Source: Acorus gramineus (Eukaryota > Streptophyta > Magnoliopsida > Acorales > Acoraceae). Taken from it: a stretch of DNA of 64,000 bases. The stretch is from contig CM060849.1 of the NCBI GenBank assembly GCA_030737835.1, forward strand, positions 19,700,074-19,764,073, read 5' to 3'. Of the stretch, positions 50,301 to 61,498 are shown piece by piece. The notes beneath the pieces are model-generated. The model was not told the origin of the DNA. It saw only the letters and a program-made list of their open reading frames with translations, and ran no database searches. The number at the start of each line of letters is the position of its first letter. Position 1 is the stretch's first letter. The translations under genes and the position numbers were made by a program.

Positions 50301-50840
50301 ATAGAAATCGCATCAAACGTTTCCGAGATCATAAAATTTAATTATTCTACAGGGGATAAAAAAAACCCATACCCGTGGCATTCTCAGCGTTTACATTCTT
50401 CGGGTGCACGACGAATGCCTTGGAGACCTTCTTTATGTCCTCCACAATGTTGAACAGCTCCAGATTCACCATCGAAAACTGACCTAACGCATCTTGCCTG
50501 GTTAAAAAAAAATGATCAAATATGAGAACAGATTCAGTAGTCATTCACACGATCGTTGATCTACAGAGGGGGGAAAGAGAGAGAGAGGCGGGGGGAACCA
50601 TTTGGGGGAGGAGTTGGCGCGGGCGAAGGTGTCGAAGTCTTCGAGGATGCGAGAGATGGCCTTGAAGAGACCAAGGGCTCGCGTCTTCACCGAGTCCAGG
50701 TTCAACTGCTGCACCACCGCCTGGTTCAGCTTCTCCGCCGGAGGAGCCTGGGTCGTCTGTGGTTGCTGCTGATCCTGAGCTCCCGGAGCCGCCACGGCTG
50801 CTTGCGGCGGTGCCCCTCCGATCTCCATCGCCGTCGCCAT
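41328..50840 (-). CDS. MED8: Mediator complex subunit 8 (MED8), 12 exons
   Basis: Exons: 50840-50599, 50497-50373, 49383-49259, 49138-48955, 48693-48586, 48433-48363, 47906-47640, 46719-46663, 46553-46353, 45475-45422, 45080-45020, 41536-41328, giving 567 aa (Arabidopsis about 524). MED8 is a head-module subunit of Mediator, linking transcription factors to RNA polymerase II in the nucleus; in Arabidopsis it affects flowering, defence and organ size. The conserved N-terminal region (LNQAVVQQLNLDSVKTRALG, FKAISRILEDFDTFARANSS, FSMVNLELFNIVEDIKKVSK, LPVMLSSKLLPEMEVEDNAK, RLKTRIDMIGAACESAEKVI) is followed by long Gln/Met-rich, probably disordered sequence. The last exon has twelve consecutive Gln from a CTG/CTT-type repeat (41456-41493). 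All introns are GT-AG. Intron 2 carries MITE copies and intron 11 a 2.2-kb LTR-element insertion. A (GA)n run at 50850-50876 lies just upstream of the start. Confidence 0.96.
42210..44393 (+). mobile_element. Composite nonautonomous LTR-retrotransposon insertion in MED8 intron 11
   Basis: Layout: LTR 42210-42776 (TGATGCAGG to CCCTATCA), primer-binding site TGGTATCAGAGC at 42779-42790 (the usual plant initiator-Met tRNA type), a 0.65-kb interior, a purine-rich CCAGGGGAATC just before the second LTR at 43431-44041 (lacking its last ten or so bases), then an inverted partial LTR at about 44042-44393. Both outer ends are therefore LTR starts (TGATGC left, GCATCA right). AACAC flanks both sides (42205-42209, 44394-44398), fitting a 5-bp target duplication of the whole composite. 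No gag-pol is present. The interior end GTCGAGGACAAAATTT looks like the tail of a Ty3/gypsy element. Confidence 0.85.
42852..43097 (+). CDS. Small 13-residue-repeat ORF inside the LTR element
   Basis: An 81-aa frame begins 62 bases after the primer-binding site (MAFEKIEVSYPFIDKESPKA). After LVDWLEEA it consists of four diverged units of about 13 residues: NFSSIFDEEIEET, NLPPIFDVEVEET, DHPPIFNEEMGET and EPKSSPPIFYEEVE. It is strongly acidic. I recognise no gag, protease, polymerase or integrase motif. It may be an element-specific peptide, a gag leader remnant or a chance frame kept open by the repeat. It is on the opposite strand to MED8 and inside an intron. Confidence 0.35.
   Translation: MAFEKIEVSYPFIDKESPKALVDWLEEANFSSIFDEEIEETNLPPIFDVEVEETDHPPIFNEEMGETEPKSSPPIFYEEVE
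49567..50211. repeat. Cluster of GCGTTTGGAAA-family MITE copies in MED8 intron 2
   Basis: Three pieces can be seen: a fragment at 49567-49663 (GCATTTAGAAACATGTTTGAA start), a nearly full copy at 49664-49892 (ACATTTGGAAACAAGTT to CATTTCCAAATGC), and a third at 50006-50211 (GTATTTGAAAACAGGTTTGG to CTTGTTTCCAAATGC). Shared blocks include GAATCATACT, AAAGCAATCCCAACTTTT and CTTTTCA-GAATCTA. Confidence 0.6.
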
Positions 50841-52719
50841 GGAAGACGCGAGAGAGAGAGAGAGAGAGAGAGAGAGTCTCGGGTATTTCGCGAGGGAGAG
50901 GGGGTGTTGATCTTAAAACGGGAAGATCTCCTAAGTTTCCATAAATGAAATATTATAGATATTTATAAGGGCGGTTTGTGACTTTGTTCTACGAACGGAG
51001 GATTAAAAAAGATATTAGTTTTAATATGAAATGATAAATTTCATCTAAATTTTTTTTAAAAATAAAAATAAACATAACAGTTATTTATTTATAAAGGCTT
51101 AGTCATTATTAATACTTAAAAATAAAATAAAATTATTTTAAAAACAATTCATGTACACACACTTCAAAATGATAAATTATATAATTAAAAAAAAAAACAG
51201 ATTTTGATTGATAAAGAAAAAGAAAGAAAGAGAAAATGGTAGGTTGAGACTTGAGAAGAGGGTAGTTGATTTGAAATGAAGAAGATATTAATTAGATTAT
51301 AATATTTAATTATTTATGTTAAGATTATTTTTTGTCATTTCACTTCTTGGTTAACTATAGTTAATTTTGATTAAAAAAACACATTTTTCATTAAAAAAAA
51401 TTCAATGATATAAAATTAGATATTCCACATGTGATAATATAAAAATAAATAACATATTTTATAATGATATACATACAAAAAATAAAACCCATAAAATAAA
51501 GTATTCAAACTCGATTTATAGAATACTAAATTTGTAAACAATATATTTATAAAAAGCGGTGAAACCAAACAAAAAATGGTTGTTTCCTTGTTAAACCACA
51601 ATCAAAATCAACAATTTAATATATTTTGATATTATAAAAGTTTTTCTAAGTAGAATTTTTTTTTACATATATACACACCCTTCAAAGACGTTAATTATTT
51701 TTATATACAACAATAAATCATCTATTTATTTATACACAATCAAAATCTTATTTAATGTAAAAACATGTCATCCGACCAATTATGCAACTATCTTTAAAGA
51801 GAGATTAAATAATCAATTTGATTACTCCAGTACAAAAATTTGATTACTCTAGTACAAAATTTTCCTGTGTTATAACTTCTAAAGGCAAAAATTCAAACAT
51901 GTAATCATACTTCTTTAATGAAAATATTGGTGACATGGTTTTACCTATATTTCAAAAAAAAGACAAAATGTATTCAACATTAAAAAAAAAATCAGTGCAA
52001 AAATGCAACTTGGAGTTGGCATTTTATTTACATGATTATTGCCAGCCCCATCCAGGTTTATTTATGAATTCTATGAAATTCAAAGAAAAGCAATTTCAAC
52101 AGCTTCAACACACAACAGATGTGACCTGATCAATGTAATGTACAAGCATTGACTATAAGATTTCATGCATTAACCATAACACAACATAAATAACAATCAG
52201 TTTAGGTTATCATATGCATGGAAGAAACATTATTAAAGGGGGGACATTTTTCCCCCATTTTGGTGTGATGTTAAAATGAAGAAACACCAGGCGTTTTGGT
52301 GGGGGTGTTAGTCCATTTGCTTCTTCCAAATCTATACAGCAACCTGACTCCATATCCATGAACAAAGTGTGGTGGTGGCGACCGTGGTGGTCTATTGACC
52401 ATCGGTGCACATGTATATACAGAGAATAGCAGAGCCTGCGAGAGGAAAACATAATAAAATAAGACAAATCAACAAATGTATTGTTATCTACAACACGAAA
52501 CTTATTTTCTTCCTAATCCTGCAAAAATGAACAGAAATCCAAGTTTACAGAGAGTTCCATTTGAACCGACTAAATTTTTTTTTTTTTTGATCAATTCAGG
52601 GTGAAATTCAAGTTGTTACATAGGAGAGACCACTTCCCCACTGGGAAAGATTAATGCGATATGATATCAATGTAGGAGACAAATTATACTTACCAATGAT
52701 GCCAATGATTGGACACATT
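50841..52719. other. MED8 promoter region and 3' flank of the 153-aa protein gene
   Basis: No gene is recognised. The (GA)n run 50850-50876 is in the probable MED8 leader. The rest is very AT-rich. Minus-strand sequence between about 52200 and 52719 is probably 3' UTR of the downstream-numbered gene: a GTAAGT donor at about 52694 suggests an intron within that UTR. Confidence 0.45.
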
Positions 52720-55374
52720 TCACCCTTCTTCTTCATCCTTGGGAGTTGGGAGAAATCCACCTGTATAAGCATGTGTCCAGAGTCAAGTACCCAATAAGGA
52801 GGAGTCACGCGTGACGGATGAATTTGTCAAGAACATAACCATGAAGCAGACGCCAATCCAAAATATGCAGACCCATGATTGTATAATGATTCCAAAACTA
52901 GGTTCAAAGTTGGGTATACAAAAGCCACTAGGTATTAATTATATAATATCACACACAGGTTACTCGGAAAGCTTAAAAGGGATTCTCATTGCTTCTACAG
53001 AGGTGGCAGGGCCACACAAAATAGCAAATGGACCATGTTAGATCACTTGGGACTCCAAGGTTACAATTCTTTCAAATCGCTTCAAACCCCCAATCCTGAT
53101 CCTTCCAGTCTCTCCCTCTCTTCATTGTCTAACCTTATTAGAGATTCCTCACATTTATCTGGCTACAGTGATCTTATCAAGATATAAGGCAGTCCTGAAT
53201 TAATAGGTTTCCCCCCTCTGATAACATTTGTAAACTCGTATAACTAACGAAATCAAGAATACCCCAAGATATATTAATAAATAGGTAAGAAAAATTCCAA
53301 TTGATTGATTGATTCATATCTAATAGGTGGACAGTACCTCATTAAAACTTTGCACACAGACACCAGATATTAGTGGTCCTATTCACTTTCCAAAAAAATA
53401 ATGGTGATCTAGCATTGCCTGGAGAGAAATAACAACATTCTCTAATATACCTAGTATAGCTCATTAACCAAAGCATCTCCATCACATCACCTATCTGTTT
53501 TATACTGAAAATATCTATCTGAAAGTACATGACCTTAAACATGAGTTAACAGAATATTGTCCTCCTTACTCAAAGGCACAGTTTAATCATCTCAATTGTC
53601 CACTTAAGTTGCACATAACAAACCATCTTCCAGTTTCAATTGAGACACCTCAAGAATCCCGTTCAAGTAGAACTTTGTAACTCTCAGTGGCAGTATGCCC
53701 GCTCAACACCACCCCCCCCCCCCCCCACACACACACACAAAATCACTTCATGATATTCAACATGTCTAGCAACCCATTCCTATTCCTGTAAAGTGTAAAC
53801 ACAGACCTTTACTGCAGCAGGGTTAAGTTTCTGAGCACATGCAACTATGGTGCATATAGTTTGGCGGGAGCAAAAAATACATGATGAAATTATAATTAGT
53901 AATTGTCCTTGGAAACCATCATGACAGGGGTATGCTTAATTAAAATAGGGAAGTTGATAATTCTGAAAGTATAACGATAAAGATGAATCACCTGAACTTT
54001 CATTCAAAAGGTATCACTCGCATTAAAAGGATCAGTCAAGTCATTTCAATAGATACTTCCAATAATTTCTATGTATATGTGAAAATTTAAGTATCAAGAG
54101 TCAATAAAATGGTTTGATCCTTTCACCCATACCTATCCATCTTGAGTTGTGAGGATGATGTCTATGAATAGATTCCAATTTATCTTAAAAACATATGAGC
54201 CAGGTGTATCGAGTATATTTGCGTGAAATACTGAAATGCTTCTCCAAACCAATACAATCACTTAAGAATATCTTCTAATTCTGATGGTTTTTCTCTAGAT
54301 TCTAGAAAAACAAGCATGCGCCATTAAAAAATAAAAATATTAGCAATACCAGTATTTTATAAGCTGAAAAAATAATCTTGAAAACAGACATAATTTATCA
54401 TACTGCAATCTACAAATAAGGGTGCCAAAGTTAAAGAAGCTTGACGAGACCTACCTTAGCGGAATGTAAAGATTACCAATGGATAACAAGGACCATATAA
54501 AGACATTTTTTTTGACATCCATGTATTAAAACTAACTATTTAGTATTTATACACCCCCTACCCCCACCCCCCTCCCCCCACCAATAATAATAATAATAAT
54601 AATAAAGGAAGAACGAAAGTCCTTTCACAAGGTGATATCAATGTCTGTGTGCCCAATGCAGATCAACACCCCATTGAAAACAGACCAAAAATCATCCCAC
54701 CAAAACTCGAATTTTTTTACACAAAATCAAAAACATCATATATCATAAACAAGCATGAACCAGAAGCTCAAAAACGCTAAACATATTCCAAGATCCAAAA
54801 TTGACAGAGAACTAACAACAACGAAATCTCCAAAAAAACCAAAATTTTCCATACCAACCGAGGCACAGATCCCCAGACCCACAAATAACAACTTGTTATA
54901 CAGATCCGCAACCAAAACGCAGATCTAAAAAAAAAACGACATTTAAGATTTACCTTCGATGAAGTAGGCGGCGGAGGGCCAACCCCGGACGCTGGTGAAG
55001 GACATCGTCTCCTCCTCACTCAACGGGTTCCTGAGCTTCCCGATGAGATCAACCATCCCCATCGACCTCCTCTTCGGCGGAGGGACCCAGTACGACGAAC
55101 CCGGCCGGAACATCAGCCAATCGGGGGCCGCTTTGTGCGCCGCTATTCGGTAAATCGCCTCCTCCAGCTGCTTAATCCCCATCACCACCCCTCCCTCCCC
55201 TACTCCGCCGCCTCCGGCGGCGTTTGCCCCTTCCGATCCGAGATCGATCTCGATGTGGATCTCCGGACGCTTCGATCGGTTCCTGACGTTGGTGAGGCGG
55301 TACGACGGAGAGAAGGACCGATCGAATGGATGAGCTGAGACTCCAATTAGGGTTTGTCTGAGGAGTCTCGCCAT
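52720..55374 (-). CDS. Small plant protein of unknown function, two coding exons
   Basis: Exons: 55374-54954 and 52760-52720, GT-AG, giving 153 aa. Exon 1 is GC-rich and clearly coding. The start MARLLRQTLIGVSAHPFDRS has the basic amphipathic look of a mitochondrial presequence. A conserved-looking block follows: IKQLEEAIYRIAAHKAAPDW, FRPGSSYWVPPPKRRSMGMV, LRNPLSEEETMSFTSVRGWP and SAAYFIEG. The second exon adds only GGFLPTPKDEEEG before TGA. I recall plant proteins with the same SPLTEEE-type and WVPP motifs but no known function. The single coding intron is 2.2 kb. A (GA)n run at about 55381-55421 sits in the leader. Exon 1 is secure; exon 2 rests on phase, splice sites and the acidic end. 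Confidence 0.68.
53709..53740. repeat. Poly-C tract followed by (CA)n
   Basis: A run of about 18 C joined to (AC)n in the 2.2-kb intron of the 153-aa protein gene. Similar poly-C or poly-G runs of ten or more occur at about 33000, 33489, 37960 and 42122. Confidence 0.85.
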
Positions 55375-56191
55375 TTCAGACAGAGAGAGAGAGATATTAG
55401 ATGGAGAGAGAGAGAGAGAGACGACACATCGAATCGATTTTTCGCAGGTGTGTATTTATAGTTAGAGGTGTACGAGTCGTATCAGTCGTCCAATTGATGG
55501 GGTCATACGATGTGTGTTTAAAGGACCGGTCGATCTGGAGAAGGGTCACTTATTGGACGGATGAGATTTCACCACGTCGTTTGCGCTGCTTGTAGCGGAC
55601 TTTTCTCGTCATCGCCGCGTCAGAGGGGGCAAGGACTGAAATGACGAAATTGACCCTGTAATACTAATTAAAATGAGGAAGACTTTTTTAAGTCGCAACC
55701 GGTTGTAACAGAATTCTAAAAACATGATTATTCTTCATAGAGTATATAAAACTGGAATAAACTAAATCAACTGAAGAGCCACAACAGTAAATAATACTTT
55801 CATGATACTGCATACATTGAGGATCCACTGTTTTGTGGAATACAAATGGATCAAAGACATACTTGCAAGTTGCGAGAGAGAATAAAAGGTCTGGAATCAA
55901 CTCAGACAAATGTTTTACAAGTGCAACAAATTGTTGTCTGTTTGTATGCACCAAAATTGGGTACAAGGCCCAGTAGATACAATGCTGTTACAAAGAGCTT
56001 TTCACTGATAACTCCAGTATTTCATAAGCTCAGGGGACTGAAAAAAAAAAAAAAAAACTGTAAACCGATTAAATATGACTGAAACATTACAAAAACGAGT
56101 AGGCTCGACATGTACAGAACTCTCCAAGAATTCACGGTCGCCACTTCGTTCTGGTATAGTTCACTTCAAGTTTCTCCTCTGAGGATCACCG
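55375..56191. other. Promoter of the 153-aa protein gene and 3' flank of the PHD gene
   Basis: No coding sequence. The (GA)n-rich leader lies at 55381-55421. The sequence from about 55680 to 56191 is AT-rich and includes the 3' UTR of the PHD-finger gene. Confidence 0.45.
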
Positions 56192-59100
56192 TCATATATT
56201 CTTGGTTTGGCTGGGATTCTGATTCTTCTTGGCAAGGCGAGGCCTCAGCTGTATGAGAGAGGGGAACAATAAGAAATGGAAAATGATATACTCAAGCCAT
56301 TTTTGCAATCACTTTTGCATAACACACATGATTTGAATTTTTTTATTTTAAAGTATATACTTGGCTAATAAAGTACATTCCTTTACATAAAAAAAATACA
56401 TACGAATTGAATGCATAAATTTTATGTTTTTCATCATAGTATATGCTAAAATAAAATAAAACAAAATAAACACACAAAAGAAAAACTCTGGGCCCACATG
56501 GACACACATATTATGCGAGAATGCACTTTAAGAGTGAGCACATGCATGCGCTATGCAAAACGTAACATTTAGAATCTGAACTATGAAACTTACCAGTTGT
56601 ACATATTTCAGATGCTTCTGGATTTCTGACGTTTCCAACTCCTATGTCAAAATAAGAGATTTATCAGGACAGCAATGTGTGAACATGGAGATGAGAATGT
56701 ATGCAAAGTTTATAAGACATGTGAAAACAGAAATACGCCTTCACAGAATTCATCTTTCCCAAATAGATATATAAACATTTTAAGCCAAATTAAGATCCAT
56801 GATTTTTCTTTTTCTTTTTTTAAAGTGCAGTGGGATCTCACCACCCGAACAATATGAAATTCATTCAGTGACCAACTCAATAGAAACAACATAGTCCAGA
56901 AGTCAACCAACCAGCAAAGCAAAATGATAATAATAATAATAATAATGAAACAAAATAATAATAATAATGGAACAATAAAAGGAATGATAACAAGCTTTTA
57001 CAGCTTCAGCAAAATCCATAACTTATAGAATGCTATTATAATGGATTCAAACAGAATATTTGAGCCCAATGTTTTCTTTTGTCCTTTCATTAGCCCTCCA
57101 ACTACTTGTTACAAAATTTTCCTCAACTGGTGCTCAGAATATCTCATGCTACCAGATGCTTCTAACCCTCCGAAGAAACATCCCATCATATCATGCAAAT
57201 AATTAGGCCCATTCTTCTGCGTTATGAGGAGAGTTTACCATTTACATCATACAAGGTTGAGGAAATTGCTATATTTGAGATGAAAAACACTGCTGGAGAA
57301 TTTATAATACCACTGACTCTACAAAGCATTGTAATCACTTCACTAAGGCCTCACAAATTCGTAACACATATTAGGTCCAAAGGAAACTTAGTGTCTCATC
57401 AATATGTAAAACAAAGAATCACACAACAGCACATAATCCAAAAAAAGAAAATCACCTGAGGTACAGCACAATCAGCATGGATTGGATCCCAGATCACTGC
57501 GCAGGAACAGTCCCAATCATCAGTTTGAACGACAGAAAGAGGTACCCTGTGATTCAACCAGGGATAGGTATGTCAGTTCCATTAAGCATAAATGGAGACT
57601 AAACTCAGATAACTTCAGAAAAAAAATCAAAGCAGACAAAACTTTTCATTTTTTGGAAAATTATCATTCACCATCCTACGCACATATAGAATTATTGTAC
57701 TTTATCTGTGCTTCACAAATTACTTTGAAAACAAAAACAGCTAAAACTATTGTTCTTTAAGGATTAGTTAACTCATACCCTTACAAATGCAGTCTCTACA
57801 AAACATCAAACGAAACATGATTTGTCAATATAAATGAACATACCAAGTTTTTGAAAGAACAAGCGTTTCTGACTTTTGCTCTTGTGGGGTCACGCACGCT
57901 TACATTTACATCTTATATAGATAACTGTCTATTATTTTTATCAGTCCTTCATTAAATAGGTTGTTCACAATCGTTGAAATACTGTTACCACCATAGTTTG
58001 AAGTGCGGATGCACGTACCGGTACTTGCGGCCACACATGCTGATGTGCGTCCCCGGGTGCACATTCCCCCCAATATGTGGCGCACGTTCAAATTCAGTTC
58101 GAACTGACTTCGAACGGTAAAACCTACTTCTGAGTTCGAATTGTCGTTCAAACGGTAATTCGAACGGCAACATACCGTTCGAAAGCCGTTCAAACGCAAT
58201 TCGAACGTCCAGAGGGCGTTCGAATTCAGTTCGAATGGGGGTTCGAACGGTTGCCTTACCATATGTGCGACCGCATGTTCGGTACATGCGGCCGCATATG
58301 CCATGTGCAGACCCCATCGCACATGCGGTCTGCACATGGTTTTGAACTATGGTTACCACACGATCCTTGAGGAGTTGGCATGAATGGAAGTTTGGGCTCT
58401 CGAGGGATTTGGTGACAGGGTATTGGGAAAGAAGAGACTAAATATGGTCAACATGTTTTGGCATAAAATAACTGCTCTTAGCCTTAGGACCCGAAACTAA
58501 CACCCTGTCCCATTAGCCAGGGCATTTTACTACTATTCCAAGCAATTGCCCCAAAACTTCATTAGCACTCTCTACACGACTACACAATCTCTTTATATAG
58601 GTCAAATTTATCTTCAAACTTACATAACATATCATCATTAAGCCATGCAATGTGTGTCAAATCAGAAAATGATTTGTCAAACCCATTGCTCAGCATGATT
58701 GATCCCCATAAAGCAGTGGTACAAGCTAAAATATTCTTATAATGCAAGATAAGAAAAATTTTGTCAATGTAAATTTAGTATTCTCTTTTGATATTTTGTC
58801 AGCGAAGCAGATCTGTTCATTGTCTAAAAGTTTATAGCAGAAACACAAATGAAATCAACGGTAAGGTCATAATTGCCTCGATTTCTCTTTTCCCCTCACC
58901 TTCTTTTTCTGTTTAATTAAAACTTTGATTTCTGGCATACAATGAGGTAATCTCAAAACTTCCAGATTTAAAAATATTTCATCATGATCCAATGTCAACC
59001 ACTGGTCATGTTTAACAAGCATAAAATTTAGCCAATGGAACGTTCAAAGGATAGATCTAACAATGTCTGCAGATAACTTTACCTGCGCCACTTTCTACAA

Positions 59101-61498
59101 ACTATTCCTTCATTTTCTTCTCGACACTGCACCCAATTACCAATAAACGCTGATAACTTTTTTGAGTTGCACCCCTAGAAATCCAAGGAAATATTTGTCT
59201 AGTAATTCTACATAACATACTAGTAGAGTATAATAAAAGAAATTAATCAAGGAAAACAAAATAAAATTTAAAAAAACTCACATTAAGACCATCACACTCA
59301 GCTGCATTGACTTCAATTGGTTCACAAAATGCATCAAAGTTACTGCAAATCACGGTGAACTGAATCAACTACCAAAAAAAAAAAAACTCTATACAACAGA
59401 ATGTCATCATATACTAAGAACAGAAAACTGTAGATTAGCTGCTCAATAAATAAATACAATCCAACCTCTAAATGACATAGGTAACATAATCCCACGAAGT
59501 GGATGATTGCTGATAATAAGATGTTTAACAAAAGTTAGAGAAAGCAGATTCCACCTCATTGACTGAGATATTCAAGTGTTATACAAAGACAAGTTAAAAT
59601 TCACTAGTTCGAACAAACAACACGAAAACAATCTTAAATGAAACTTGCAAAATATCAAACATTGTCACATTTATTAGTTTACCACAACTGAAAGTATTAG
59701 ATAGAATGATAGTAACGCATACATAAAGTTTTTGTTCAGATTTGACCAATAGCTAGCATTCCATAATTTAGTTTCATAAATCATACATAATTGGTGAAAT
59801 TAAGCTAAGTTTACATTGTTAAAAATACCTGCCGACTGGACCAGTCCACTCTGGTACTTCAGCTTGAAAATCTATACCAATTCGGACCACCGATGTATAG
59901 GGGTCAGTGTCTTTCAACATTGATTTTATTCGACTTTGACATGGTTTTTTAATGCGCTCAGAAACTCCCCCAGAGGCATTTGATCTTTTGGTAGCAGTAT
60001 TCTCATACAAGGTTATAGGTCTCTTCTGAAAACAAGTTCGACAATACCATTCATTAACCAGTACACTTTTCACTCTTGTATTGCAGCAAGCCATATGAAA
60101 TGCTTCATCACAAAGATCACATATCAACATTGTTTGTCTATTGTCTTGAATGCCACATACTTTGCAAGATTGCAAGCAATTGGCATCATTGGTACAGTCT
60201 ACCTTGACAGTAGGTAAAACACCTGAACGTTGATCTTCTTCAAGCAGTCCATGTTTTTTAAGTATAAAAATACATGATTCTTTTGCTGAATTGCCATCCC
60301 TAAACAATTCCATTGGAATATCAGAAGAAGAACATTCGCCAGTGTCACCTACATCAGCCTTCATGGTAGTTGCATCATTTTCGATGTTCAACTTCGATGA
60401 TGAGCAGCTATCATTTGCACTGGAATCATTATCTGGTGCTGATTTTTTAACATGAGAAACAAGGTCTACTGAAGAAAACCCTTGATCCGCCCCAGTCGAA
60501 CGTTTGACAGGAGAGTCCAATTCAGAGATAAATGCTAGATTCACGGTTCTATTTTGTGAGTGAAGATTGGTGATAGGTTTCAGACAACCATCTCCATCAA
60601 GAGATTCAGCACAAAGACTAGAAAGATGTTCATACCTACTCTTCATACTTTCTGCTCTAGTATCTGCAGATAAATTTGCAACAATATGCTTGCAAAGCTT
60701 CCGCCGCTTGTAAACAAGTTTATTTCTTTTCGCCCCAATTGAACTTTTAAGAGGAGAGTCCAATTCAGAGATGAATTCTAAATTCACAGTTCTATGTTGT
60801 GAGTGAAGATTGGTGGTAGGTTTCAGACAGCCATCTCCATCAAGAGATTCAGCACAAAGATTAGAAAGATGTTCACTCCCACTCTTCGTACTTTCTGCTG
60901 TAGTATGTGCAGATATATTTGCAACAATATTCTTGAGAAGCTTCCGCCGCTTGTAAACAATATTTCTTTCCGCCCCAATTGAACTTTTAACAGGAGAGTC
61001 TAATTTAGAGACAAATTCTAAATTCACAGTTCTATTTTGTGAATGAAGATTGGTGATAGGTTTCAGACAACCATCTCCATCAAGAGATTCAGCACAAAGA
61101 CCAGAAAGATGTTCACTCCCACTGTTCATACTTTCTTCTGTAGTATGTGCAGATAAATTTGCAACAATATGCTTGCGAAGCTTCCGCCGCTTGTAAACAA
61201 GTTTATTTCTTTCCACTCCAGAAGCCACACACATAATGCTGACAGTTGAAGAGTCAGAGATGGTTTTGGATTGAATTGGAGTCTCAGATTCAACAATTCT
61301 GTCTATTTTGTCCATGATAGAAGCAAATTGTCTACAGATAACTCCTGAGAACTGTTCACATCTTGAGCACTTCTGCCCATGTTCAGTACAGTGTGCCCAT
61401 CCATGTACTAAGTCCATGTCTGGTCCCTTTCCGTGGTCAGATTGAAAAGCTAAATTTGTATTCAGTGAATTAGGAAGAGAACTCTGTACCAACATCAT
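56192..61498 (-). CDS. PHD-finger protein with a triplicated internal segment, six coding exons
   Basis: Exons: 61498-59829, 59342-59282, 59174-59083, 57546-57456, 56641-56594, 56248-56192, GT-AG, giving 672 aa. PHD fingers usually read histone tails, so a nuclear chromatin role is likely (inference). A complete C4HC3 finger lies at about residues 443-489 (SCKVCGIQDNRQTMLICDLC, DEAFHMACC, NEWYCRTC). After it come RIGIDFQAEVPEWTGPVG, a GNWVQCREEN segment, KWRRVPLSVVQTDDWDCSC with AVIWDPIHADCAVPQ, and HLKYVQLLRPRLAKK, an architecture I recall from Arabidopsis PHD proteins such as At1g77250. Residues about 93-334 are three tandem copies of an 80-81-residue unit, each with a basic VYKRRKL and a CAESLDGDGCLKP block. 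The start MMLVQSS follows an in-frame stop and a good acceptor at 61508, so a separate 5' UTR exon is likely. Confidence 0.9.
57992..58351. mobile_element. 360-bp hAT-type MITE with dense TTCGAA motifs
   Basis: The element starts CATAGTTTGAA and ends TTGAACTATG, giving inverted ends CATAGTT. It is flanked by GTTACCAC on both sides (57984-57991 and 58352-58359), a perfect 8-bp duplication as expected for hAT elements. The interior 58085-58250 has nine TTCGAA palindromes, several as GTTCGAAC or TTCGAACGG, and the subterminal parts are rich in GCGGCC, GCATGT and GTGCG words. It is far more GC-rich than its surroundings and lies in an intron of the PHD gene. The frames it produces look non-coding. 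Confidence 0.88.
60497..61222 (-). repeat. In-frame tandem triplication, unit 240-243 bp
   Basis: The anchor CTTCCGCCGCTTGTAAACAA recurs at 61181, 60941 and 60698 on the + strand, so the periods are 240 and 243 bp. Unit 2 lacks one codon (NIVYK against NKLVYK). All three units remain in frame and differ by scattered substitutions. Confidence 0.92.

Noticed and set aside
57906-58359. Two long overlapping minus-strand frames rich in Arg, Phe and Glu
   Set aside because: They fall almost wholly inside the hAT MITE; the codon pattern follows the repeated TTCGAA words and no domain is visible.
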